A DNA stretch of 64,000 bases from Scytolyngbya sp. HA4215-MV1 (GTDB lineage: Bacteria > Cyanobacteriota > Cyanobacteriia > Leptolyngbyales > Leptolyngbyaceae). The first letter of the stretch is position 1. Each line of letters opens with the position of its first letter. Made by a program: the position numbers and the translations under genes. A model generated the notes under the pieces. It was not told the origin of the DNA. It worked only from the letters and a program-made list of their open reading frames with translations, and ran no database searches. Shown piece by piece: positions 56,054-64,000 of the stretch. The stretch lies in the NCBI GenBank assembly GCA_019359045.1, contig JAHHIA010000005.1, positions 1-64,000 on the forward strand. Reading direction: 5' to 3'.

Positions 56054-58474
56054 GTGCTCGGAGCGATCGGTGTGCGTAAGTTAGTGGTTCTGAAACTTGG
56101 GGAAGGCAGTTTTGAGCAAGGGTTTCCAGTCTCAGTCCAGATTGGCAATGATGGCGATCGTCCATCGGTAGAAACCAGCGGCAAGCTACCGCCCAATCCT
56201 TTGCTGGCTCGCTACTATGCCAATTGGCAAGAAACTTATCGCAGTTTGGGATTGCGATCGCGGTTGCAAGCCGCAGCAGTGCAAGTGACCAACGTTTCCT
56301 TGCTGGAAGATTGTCAGCAAGTCGCGCGAGAATTTCACCAGGCGCTCAATCTCTGGATTCAGTCCGAGCCATTCCGTCCAGTGCGAGAAAGATTGCTGGA
56401 AAAGCTATTACCGACTGATGAAATTCGAGTTATTTTACAAACTGAAGATCGGTTACTCCAGCGACTGCCATGGCATCTACTCGATTGGTTTGAGCGCTAT
56501 CCCAAAGCTGAATTGGCTATCAGCGCGCCCAATTTTGAGCAGGTTCACCATTCCAGCAGTGGTATGGCACAAAAGGTTAAAATTCTGGCGATTTTAGGCA
56601 ATGGTGAAGGGATTGACATACAGGCAGATCGAGCATTGTTGGAACAGTTGCCAGAAGCCGAAGTCACCTTTTTGGTCGAGCCACAACGCAAAGAATTGAC
56701 GGATGCCTTGTGGGAACAATCCTGGCATATTTTGTTTTTTGCGGGGCACAGTTCTAGTCAGTCTACTAATGCAACCGGACAGATCTTCATCAATCAGACC
56801 GATAGTCTCACCATTAGCCAACTCAAATTTGCCCTGCGAAAAGCTGTAGAACGGGGGCTAAATCTGGCAATTTTCAACTCCTGTGATGGTTTAGGTCTGG
56901 CTTGGGATCTGGCAGATTTACAAATTCCAGAGATGATTGTGATGCGGGAACCTGTCCCCGATCGGGTCGCCCAAGAATTTCTCAAGTACTTTCTGGCAAG
57001 CTTTTCTCAAAATGAACCCTTTTACCGCGCCGTGCGAGAAGCACGCGAACGTTTGCAAGGGCTAGAAGATCAATTTCCCTGTGCCACCTGGCTACCCATC
57101 ATTTGCCAAAATCCGGCGGAGATTCCGCCAACTTGGAAAGGCTTGTGTGGTCATACGGTTAACCTGCCAGCGATATCAACAACAATTCTAGAAGCAAACA
57201 GGACTCCGGTTCCAGTTCGCAAAGTGCTCAGGTTAAGGTTTCGGAGGGCGTTGTTGGTGAGTCTGGCAGTGGGGTGCGTTGTCATGGGTACGCGCCAGTT
57301 GGGTCTCTTGCAACCCCTGGAGCTGAAGGCGTTTGATCAAATGGTGCGGTTGCGTCCGCAAGAACGCCCAGACCCTCGATTGGTCGTGATCACCATTGAC
57401 GATGATGATTATCAGACGGAGCAAAAGTACAATGCCGATGAAGTGGTGAAGAAAAAGTCTCTTTCTGATCGATCGCTCTCTCAGCTATTGAGCATATTGC
57501 AACAGCACCATCCGCGAGTGATTGGGTTAGATCTGTATCGAGATTTTCAGGTTGCTTCCCACCAATCCCAACTAGTCAACCAATGGCAGCAAACTCCCAA
57601 CCTGATTGGCATCTGCAAAGGCAACGATGCTTCCCATAGTGGACTTTATGGAACCGCTCCCCCACCCAACTTACCGCCCAATCATCTAGGTTTCAGCGAT
57701 TTTGTTGATGAGCCGGATGGCGTGGTGCGGCGAGTGTTGCTGTCTTATCAACAGGAAAGCGATTCGATTTGTCCTGCTACCCACGCATTTAGTGTTGAAA
57801 TTGCCAAGCGTTACCTGGAAAAAGAGAATATTTCCCTTAGCCTCAACCCCGATCAAGATTTACAGGTTGGTAAAAAAGTGGTGCACCGGATACAAGGGCG
57901 CACCAGTGGCTATCAAAGGGTGCACACGGGGGGAACCCAGATTTTGCTCAACTACCGCGCCGATCCAGAGGTTGTGGTTCAGGTACCGCTGCGAACCGTT
58001 TTGGCCGGACAACTCACCCCAAACCTGATCAAAGATCGGATCGTATTAATTGGCTCAACCCACCGCTTTACTGAGGATCATTGGGCAACCCCTTATACTG
58101 TGGGTGCCACTCCGAAAACAGCGGGGGTCTTTCTACAGGCACAAATGGTGAGTAATCTTTTAGGTGTGGTGCTGGATAATCGTCCCTTGTTGTGGGTATG
58201 GCATCCTGGAGTGGAGGTCGTCTGGCTTTTGGGATGGTCTTTAGTCAGTGCAGTGTTGGTGTGGCGGGTGAGAACGATCGCACTTTTGATGTTGACGATC
58301 GTGCTGACCATTGCCATTCTTTTTGGCGTTTGTTTAGGGCTATTACTTTTAAGCGGCTGGGTTCCTTTTATCCCCGCTGCATTGATACTAGTCACCACAA
58401 GTGGAGTGGTGGTACTTTATGAGGTCGCTCAAGCTCATCAAACCCATTCGGCATTGACACCACAGGAGAAATAA
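56054..58474 (+). CDS. CHAT-CHASE2 membrane sensor
   Basis: An 806-residue protein. The N-terminal third ends with a CHAT domain (about 150-380) whose caspase-like dyad is His232 in LFFAGHSSSQ and Cys277 in IFNSCDGLGL. A membrane span (about 403-420, ALLVSLAVGCVVMGTRQL) leads to an extracytoplasmic CHASE2 domain (about 425-690): LKAFDQMVRLRPQERPDPRL, VVITIDDDDYQ, HHPRVIGLDLYRDF and DRIVLIGSTHRFTEDHWATP. Three spans close the protein (WLLGWSLVSAVLVW, ALLMLTIVLTIAILFGVCLG). CHASE2 senses extracellular signals; here the output is probably a protease-like CHAT domain instead of a kinase. GTG 56054 follows the stop of DUF1822 directly. Confidence 0.87.
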   Translation: MLGAIGVRKLVVLKLGEGSFEQGFPVSVQIGNDGDRPSVETSGKLPPNPLLARYYANWQETYRSLGLRSRLQAAAVQVTNVSLLEDCQQVAREFHQALNLWIQSEPFRPVRERLLEKLLPTDEIRVILQTEDRLLQRLPWHLLDWFERYPKAELAISAPNFEQVHHSSSGMAQKVKILAILGNGEGIDIQADRALLEQLPEAEVTFLVEPQRKELTDALWEQSWHILFFAGHSSSQSTNATGQIFINQTDSLTISQLKFALRKAVERGLNLAIFNSCDGLGLAWDLADLQIPEMIVMREPVPDRVAQEFLKYFLASFSQNEPFYRAVREARERLQGLEDQFPCATWLPIICQNPAEIPPTWKGLCGHTVNLPAISTTILEANRTPVPVRKVLRLRFRRALLVSLAVGCVVMGTRQLGLLQPLELKAFDQMVRLRPQERPDPRLVVITIDDDDYQTEQKYNADEVVKKKSLSDRSLSQLLSILQQHHPRVIGLDLYRDFQVASHQSQLVNQWQQTPNLIGICKGNDASHSGLYGTAPPPNLPPNHLGFSDFVDEPDGVVRRVLLSYQQESDSICPATHAFSVEIAKRYLEKENISLSLNPDQDLQVGKKVVHRIQGRTSGYQRVHTGGTQILLNYRADPEVVVQVPLRTVLAGQLTPNLIKDRIVLIGSTHRFTEDHWATPYTVGATPKTAGVFLQAQMVSNLLGVVLDNRPLLWVWHPGVEVVWLLGWSLVSAVLVWRVRTIALLMLTIVLTIAILFGVCLGLLLLSGWVPFIPAALILVTTSGVVVLYEVAQAHQTHSALTPQEK

Positions 58475-58475
58475 T

Positions 58476-59381
58476 ATGAAATCGCCTATTCATTTTCCGA
58501 ATCTTGCATCGGCGATAACCGCTTTGGGCTGCCTGGTATTGACTCAAACCGCTGCCCTGGCAAACAATTTGACTCCGATTTCAGCACCCAGCTTCGGGTC
58601 AAGTGACCATCCACTCTGGCTTGCCCAACTGGATGCATCAGACCCTCCCCCCCGAAGTAGTGGCGGCGGCACTCGCCTGGAAAAACCACCCACTCGCCGG
58701 GGGGGAGGAACTCGGTTTGTCCCACCCCTCCCGCAAGGGATGGAAGCTCCCGGTCACGCGCGTGGCGGCGCGAGTCGCTCAACCTGTCCCGCTGTCACCA
58801 CCAAGTTAACCGCACTCATCCCAACCGCAGAAGTCAGTACCCAGCGTGCCAATGGTAGAACTCACACAACCGTCAACGTTTTCGGACAAACGGTTGCCGA
58901 TCGTCCTGTCTTTTGGTTTTATGTACCCTACACCAACCAAGTGGCAAACTTGACCGAGTTTGTTTTGCAAGATGCCACGGGGAAAGAGATCTACAAAACA
59001 CCGATCACACTGCCTCAAAACCCAGGCGTCATGGCTGTGCGTATCCCCCAAGACAAACCAGCCCTAGAGTCTGGCAAGCTCTATCAATGGTTCTTTCAGT
59101 ACTATTGTGCTCCTAACAAAACATCGCGCCCGATTTTTGTGAATGGGTGGGTACAGCGCATCGGTTTGAGTGCAGATCTGAAAAAACAGCTGACCACAGC
59201 TACCACCCTCAGAGAACGCGCACAAATCTACGACAAAAACAATCTCTGGTTTGATGCCCTGACCACGCTGGCAGATGCCCGGCGGGCAAAACCCAAGGAT
59301 GAAGCCTTGCTGGGGGATTGGCAAAAACTACTGACAGAAGTGGACCTGTCGGATATTGCAGCTGAACCATTTACGAATTAG
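58476..59381 (+). CDS. DUF928 exported protein
   Basis: A 301-residue protein. Signal peptide is residues 1-29 (ASAITALGCLVLTQTAALAN). A low-complexity region follows with two RGGGTR / GGGTR units and RGGASRSTCPA, typical of DUF928. The conserved core has LTALIPTAEVSTQRANGRTH, PVFWFYVPYTNQVANLTEFV and ESGKLYQWFFQYYCAPNKTS, and a helical C-terminus (NNLWFDALTTLADARRAKPK). The family is exported and found beside CHASE2 proteins, where it may be the ligand-side partner. GGAG lies before the ATG, one base after the upstream stop. Confidence 0.85.
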   Translation: MKSPIHFPNLASAITALGCLVLTQTAALANNLTPISAPSFGSSDHPLWLAQLDASDPPPRSSGGGTRLEKPPTRRGGGTRFVPPLPQGMEAPGHARGGASRSTCPAVTTKLTALIPTAEVSTQRANGRTHTTVNVFGQTVADRPVFWFYVPYTNQVANLTEFVLQDATGKEIYKTPITLPQNPGVMAVRIPQDKPALESGKLYQWFFQYYCAPNKTSRPIFVNGWVQRIGLSADLKKQLTTATTLRERAQIYDKNNLWFDALTTLADARRAKPKDEALLGDWQKLLTEVDLSDIAAEPFTN

Positions 59382-59391
59382 CGTAAACGAC

Positions 59392-59438
59392 AGACTTTAG
59401 ACAAAGGACTGAAACCTTCAGTCCTTTGTCTAAAGTCT
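59392..59438. terminator. Perfect 22-bp hairpin between convergent genes
   Basis: AGACTTTAGACAAAGGACTG continues for two more bases and pairs without mismatch with its complement across a three-base loop ACC. It lies between the stops of DUF928 (plus) and GAPDH (minus) and should work in both directions, although no long U-tract follows. Confidence 0.8.
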
Positions 59439-59454
59439 TGCCTTACAGCCCTGC

Positions 59455-60558
<1,104 letters not shown>

Positions 60559-60656
60559 TCACTTTCATCCTGAGTAGATTACTCAAATCCACGTTTATCT
60601 TGAAGCCACTCTAAGCAAGAAGCGGGGTTTCTAAGGTTTTTTAAAGGGGAGGTGGG

Positions 60657-60678
60657 GAGGAGTCAGGAGCCAGAAATC
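60657..60678. repeat. Copy of dispersed 22-nt repeat
   Basis: Identical to 18461-18482 over 22 bases. It lies just downstream of the RCK-type gene stop. Confidence 0.6.
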
Positions 60679-60686
60679 CGATCCCA

Positions 60687-62702
60687 TCACCGTCTCACCA
60701 ACCGAGCCGATACCTGTACCTTCCCAAGTTCGCGAACCAGGCGATGAGCTTGATGGAGATAGAGCCCAATGGGGATGATTCTAGGGAGATGGTTCATGAG
60801 CGTGCGGGCGAGTCCGATTTCGCAACCGGAGATGCGGGCGATCGCCATGGCACCTTCAAAAGCGGATTCGGAGGTGAGGGCTTTTTCAATTTGGACTTGC
60901 CAGATGCGGGCGTTGGTGGTGCCGCGTTCGATGCGTTGCAACCCTTCGATCGTGGCGAGAACAGTGAGCCGATCGCCAACCTGGAGCCGGACATCCTCTG
61001 AAGGCATAAACTTGATCGGATCTTGCCCAATACGCTGATGCAAAATCGGTACGACTCCATACCCATAAGCGGTTTCAGACAGTAATTGTCCGTTTAAGGT
61101 GTCATCAGCTTCAATTTGATACTCCGTCACCAGCATCGTCTGGTTGTTCAGCCGAAACAGACTCAAAACATTTTCGCCAAAAGCAGCAGCAGCATAGGCT
61201 TCAGCCGCCAGGGCATAGGCTCCCAATACTCTGGCATGGGGCAGTAATTTTGCCACATTTTCACTAAAGCGCGGCTCAAAGGTGCGAATCACCAGAGTAG
61301 CGTCGGGGTTGGCAGCATAAGCCCGCAACGCGAGTTCCAAATTTGCCACTTCATCCTCAGTCACGGCAATAATGCTTTTGGCAGTGGCGAGATTGACTTT
61401 GGTCAAAGCATTGCGGATATTGCCCACAATCAGGGGCATCCGCGGCAAAATACCAGGATCGAGCGCGGTGGCATGAATGCCGACCAGGGGCTGGTTCAAA
61501 TCCTGGAGCAGTGTGGCAATGCGTTGCCCAACCCGTCCTAATCCCAGTAGGACGACATGGTTGGCTTTGGGAATAGGAGGTCGACGGATGAACTGAAACC
61601 GGGCTGCCACGACGCGTTCCGTAAGGGCGGCGTATAAGATCCCGATGAACACAGTGCCAGTAATGGTCAAGCCCAAACTAAACAGATGCAGCCACCAGGG
61701 AATACGAAAAGTCAGTTGCAATTGCCCAAACAGGTTATCGTAGCCACCAATGAGCAAAACTAGGGCAACGTTCAGCGCATCTTGCCAATTGAGCGTGGGA
61801 TATTGCAGTTTGAACAGGGTCCCGCCAATGAGGAACAGGCTGAGCATGACAAAGCTGCTGACGATCGCCACTCGCTGGGTTTGGCTGCCTTCTTGCCAGA
61901 TTTGTTGCAGCTTGTGTTGTAAGATTTGCCACGCTTGCTCTTGGGTAATCGTTGCCAGAATTTGCTTGACGATCGTTCGTTTGGCAGGTCGAACTGGGGG
62001 GATAGGTGTATTGATGCGGGTGATTAACCGCTCAGTGGCTTCAACATAACTGATGACATCCCCCGGTTGGACGAGCGTATCTGGGTTCCAGCGATAGAGA
62101 CCGATCGGGGCATGTCCTGTGGCGCGGACATGACTGAGAATGCGGCGATTGGGTGAATTCAATTCGTGCAACTGACGGCGATGACTCCAGGGATGCTCAG
62201 CATCGATTTGGACTCTGGCAACCCGCAGAAGCTGCTTTTTAAGCGTAAAAAAGGCTCTGGTTTCCCCTCCCAGGGCTGCCAACGCAAAGCTGGGTACTGG
62301 CAATTGGGTGGCTTCAAAGGCGACAAAATTGCCCAGGTGTTCGCTGAGCACCTCATTCAACGTGTCTTGGGCAGAACGCACAATCAACCGTACGTGTGGA
62401 TTGAGCGATCGTGCCGCAAAGGCAGCTTCAATATTAATCCGCTCATTACTGGTTACCAACAAAATCGCGCGGCATTGGTGAATCATCGCCTGCACCAAAA
62501 TTTTGGGCTGACGACAATCCCCAATCAGCAAATCATCTAGCAAGTCTGGTAGGTCTGGTATTTCCCAATGAGATCGCTCTTCTGCTTCGATCGCATTCAC
62601 AGTCACACCAAACTCTTTCAACACCGAGACACAATACTGTCCCAGGCTCCCCAGTCCGCAAACAATAAAACAAGTCGTATCCTGTACTTCGTGGTGACTC
62701 AT
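60687..62702 (-). CDS. Potassium-channel-like protein with two RCK/TrkA domains
   Basis: A 671-residue protein. First RCK: FIVCGLGSLGQYCVSVLKEF (about 12-31) with a Rossmann GxGxxG-type fold and a TrkA-C-like part near 180-230. Two membrane spans follow (IVSSFVMLSLFLIGGTLFKL, LHLFSLGLTITGTVFIGILY, about 280-365) around a loop NVALVLLIGGYDNLFG that stands where a pore helix and filter would be but lacks TVGYG. Second RCK: HVVLLGLGRVGQRIATLLQD (about 389-408) and a C-terminal TrkA-C. Likely a nucleotide-gated cation channel or regulator, perhaps like cyanobacterial SynCaK/Castor-type proteins; ion unknown. Confidence 0.8.
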   Translation of the reverse strand: MSHHEVQDTTCFIVCGLGSLGQYCVSVLKEFGVTVNAIEAEERSHWEIPDLPDLLDDLLIGDCRQPKILVQAMIHQCRAILLVTSNERINIEAAFAARSLNPHVRLIVRSAQDTLNEVLSEHLGNFVAFEATQLPVPSFALAALGGETRAFFTLKKQLLRVARVQIDAEHPWSHRRQLHELNSPNRRILSHVRATGHAPIGLYRWNPDTLVQPGDVISYVEATERLITRINTPIPPVRPAKRTIVKQILATITQEQAWQILQHKLQQIWQEGSQTQRVAIVSSFVMLSLFLIGGTLFKLQYPTLNWQDALNVALVLLIGGYDNLFGQLQLTFRIPWWLHLFSLGLTITGTVFIGILYAALTERVVAARFQFIRRPPIPKANHVVLLGLGRVGQRIATLLQDLNQPLVGIHATALDPGILPRMPLIVGNIRNALTKVNLATAKSIIAVTEDEVANLELALRAYAANPDATLVIRTFEPRFSENVAKLLPHARVLGAYALAAEAYAAAAFGENVLSLFRLNNQTMLVTEYQIEADDTLNGQLLSETAYGYGVVPILHQRIGQDPIKFMPSEDVRLQVGDRLTVLATIEGLQRIERGTTNARIWQVQIEKALTSESAFEGAMAIARISGCEIGLARTLMNHLPRIIPIGLYLHQAHRLVRELGKVQVSARLVRR

Positions 62703-63214
62703 ACCGCGATTCTACTCGCACCGTGACTCCCTCATTTGGTAGATATTCCAAGGGGATGCAGCCATTTATCCGGATCAGATGCAATCGATCGAGGATGAAG
62801 TAGAGTCAAATTTTCAATTTTGATACTCAGACAAAATTCAAGATTAGCTCCGAAAATCTGCTGAAATAAAAAAAGCACGGTAATTTATAACACCTCGTAT
62901 CAGGAGATTGTAGATGATTGTTTCATAATGCAAGACTTTAAAAAAGTTGGAGAAACTTGCGTAAACTTCCAAGATCTGATGAATATCGTAATAGAGATGT
63001 GTGTTGGGTGATGAGGCACGGGTTATCGATCTTCGATCATCGCAGTTGTCCATCACCCGTTTCTACTCATATTCACATCTTTACACCGAAAGAGAGTGCA
63101 GCGCCTTTGAAGGCAAATTGTGAGGATTTTCACCCAACGCTGCCTGCCTACTGGCATTTGGAGATGCGCACGCGCTAAGCTAGATTTTTCTTGACCTCCT
63201 CGCCCCAATCCATC
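62703..63214. other. Intergenic, no gene seen
   Basis: About 510 bases upstream of the RCK-type gene. It should carry that promoter. A 70-codon minus-strand frame from 63056 is AT-rich and without protein-like composition. Confidence 0.45.
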
Positions 63215-63382
63215 TCATCCTGGTAGGTTTGCAAATGCGTCATAGACATTCGGCAAGCTTAATTCAATGGGCTTGCCATCTTCTATTTGAATTGCAAAAC
63301 TCACCCCTGCCCCCGTTGATTCACTGTTCAAAACATCGCAGCAAAATTCCCCCCAACGGGGCTGGTGATAGGAGATCGGCAT
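63175..63382 (-). pseudogene. Possible small frameshifted gene
   Basis: From ATG 63382 the frame reads MPISYHQPRWGEFCCDVLNS then GAGVSFAIQIEDGKPIELSL and PNVYDAFANLPG-stop at 63215 (55 residues). In another frame, over the last bases and to 63175, MTHLQTYQDEMDWGEEVKKN-LA follows, which looks like a natural protein end. Together they suggest one short alpha/beta protein broken by a single frameshift near 63240, or two overlapping small genes. No family recognised. It lies upstream of the PAS gene on the opposite strand. Confidence 0.4.
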
Positions 63383-63524
63383 GTGAGAACATCGCTAGAT
63401 TGATAGGTAACACTGCCCAATCCGAAGGCTGATGACTGTAAGAACTTTTTGCTGGATGCTTGCCAGACGCTTATGGAGCACTTGACCCGAGATCGCACAA
63501 TGATATCTCCCCCAGGGGACTGGT

Positions 63525-64000
63525 ATGAACCCCCGAGACTCCACTTCTAAATCTGATATGGACAGTGCGATTGAGTGTACAACGCCATTGGTGCATGAAT
63601 CTTCGTTTCGGGCACTTTTCGAAGCAGCCCTGGATGCCATGCTGGTGGTCGATGATTGCGGCAACTATCGAGACATCAATGTGGCAGCTTGTGAGTTATT
63701 CGGCTTGCCCAAAGCAAAATTACTCCAGCAGAAAATCGCAGATTTTGTCGTATCAGAATTGGAATTTAATCAATCCTGGCAACATTTTTTACAAACTGAG
63801 CAAATGCGGGGGGAATTTCATCTGCGGCGAGTAGATGGTTGTCTGCGTACAGTCGAATTTTCTGCAACAGCAAATTTTTCTCCCGGTTGCCACCTCTTGA
63901 TTTTGCGCGATGTGACCGATCGCAAGCCTCTAGAAACTCAGGTACTCAAGTCCGAAGTCAAGCTAAACAGCGTCTTGAGCCACATTCACGGCACTGTTGC
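63525..64000 (+). CDS. PAS-domain sensor protein, cut by window edge
   Basis: About 158 N-terminal residues from ATG 63525; AGGGGA lies five bases before. The PAS core is FRALFEAALDAMLVVDDCGN, YRDINVAACELFGLPKAKLL and VEFSATANFSPGCHLLILRD then VTDRKPLE, a typical PAS/PAC end. A second helix KSEVKLNSVLSHIHGTVA leads into the next domain, probably another PAS. The output domain (kinase or cyclase) is beyond the window. Confidence 0.8.
   Translation, partial: MNPRDSTSKSDMDSAIECTTPLVHESSFRALFEAALDAMLVVDDCGNYRDINVAACELFGLPKAKLLQQKIADFVVSELEFNQSWQHFLQTEQMRGEFHLRRVDGCLRTVEFSATANFSPGCHLLILRDVTDRKPLETQVLKSEVKLNSVLSHIHGTV

Noticed and set aside
62844-63056. 70-codon minus-strand frame
   Set aside because: AT-rich, no ribosome site and no recognisable motif.

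Overview
The window is from a cyanobacterial chromosome. The evidence is two CpcS/CpcU-type phycobiliprotein lyases, a Psb34-type photosystem II assembly peptide, a cyanobacteriochrome GAF protein, Calvin-cycle GAPDH, many GCGATCGC (HIP1) octamers (for example 1899, 2891, 4026) and degenerate heptamer repeats between genes. The gene set (large exopolysaccharide locus, two-partner secretion, CHAT/CHASE2 proteins, DUF1822, DUF928, DUF4278) fits a filamentous Leptolyngbya-like organism; that placement is inference.

Layout. 1-2018: a cut-off lipoprotein and a membrane protein (minus strand), then a decayed GNAT acetyltransferase. 2755-16368: an exopolysaccharide cluster, all plus strand: GT4 transferase, Wzc-like tyrosine autokinase/co-polymerase, priming sugar transferase, Wzx flippase, Wzy-like polymerase/ligase, a TIM-barrel glycoside hydrolase and four more GT4 enzymes, several joined by ATGA overlaps. 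16619-21779: a light-harvesting/photosensing stretch with CpcS, a YhcG-family nuclease, Psb34, a CpcU-like lyase, a DUF4278 peptide, a secreted Arg-rich protein and a stand-alone dual-cysteine (DXCF) cyanobacteriochrome GAF protein. 22715-24971: glycosyltransferase, PIG-L deacetylase and GlsB-type membrane protein. 25162-35059 (minus): a two-partner secretion locus, TpsA adhesin then TpsB transporter then a TPR-CHAT protease-like protein. 35329-42478: STAS protein, XRE regulator, small unknown proteins, a 130-bp MITE with perfect 9-bp target duplication, a trio of lipoprotein/coiled-coil/membrane proteins and a possible winged-helix replication-type protein. 42934-48685: GT4, two GT87-type membrane transferases and a beta carbonic anhydrase. 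49201-51037: small stress-type proteins, including a second DUF4278 copy. 51038-52805: an AT-rich region with a perfect 34-bp palindrome, then a ParA-like ATPase that lacks the signature lysine and a small probable ribbon-helix-helix partner. 52899-59381: membrane proteins and a sigma factor / DUF1822 / CHAT-CHASE2 / DUF928 cassette. 59455-64000: GAPDH, a two-RCK channel-like protein and the start of a PAS sensor.

How the genes work together. The first 16 kb encode a near-complete Wzx/Wzy-type polysaccharide pathway without an outer-membrane Wza exporter, so export must be completed elsewhere. Two separate loci pair a CHAT (caspase-like) domain with envelope components: one with two-partner secretion, one with a sigma factor and CHASE2 sensor. 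Repeats related to the intergenic heptamers have entered the TPR-CHAT coding sequence in frame.

The observations I rate highest are the stand-alone DXCF GAF protein, the ParA-like locus with its palindrome, the two CHAT loci, and the MITE.
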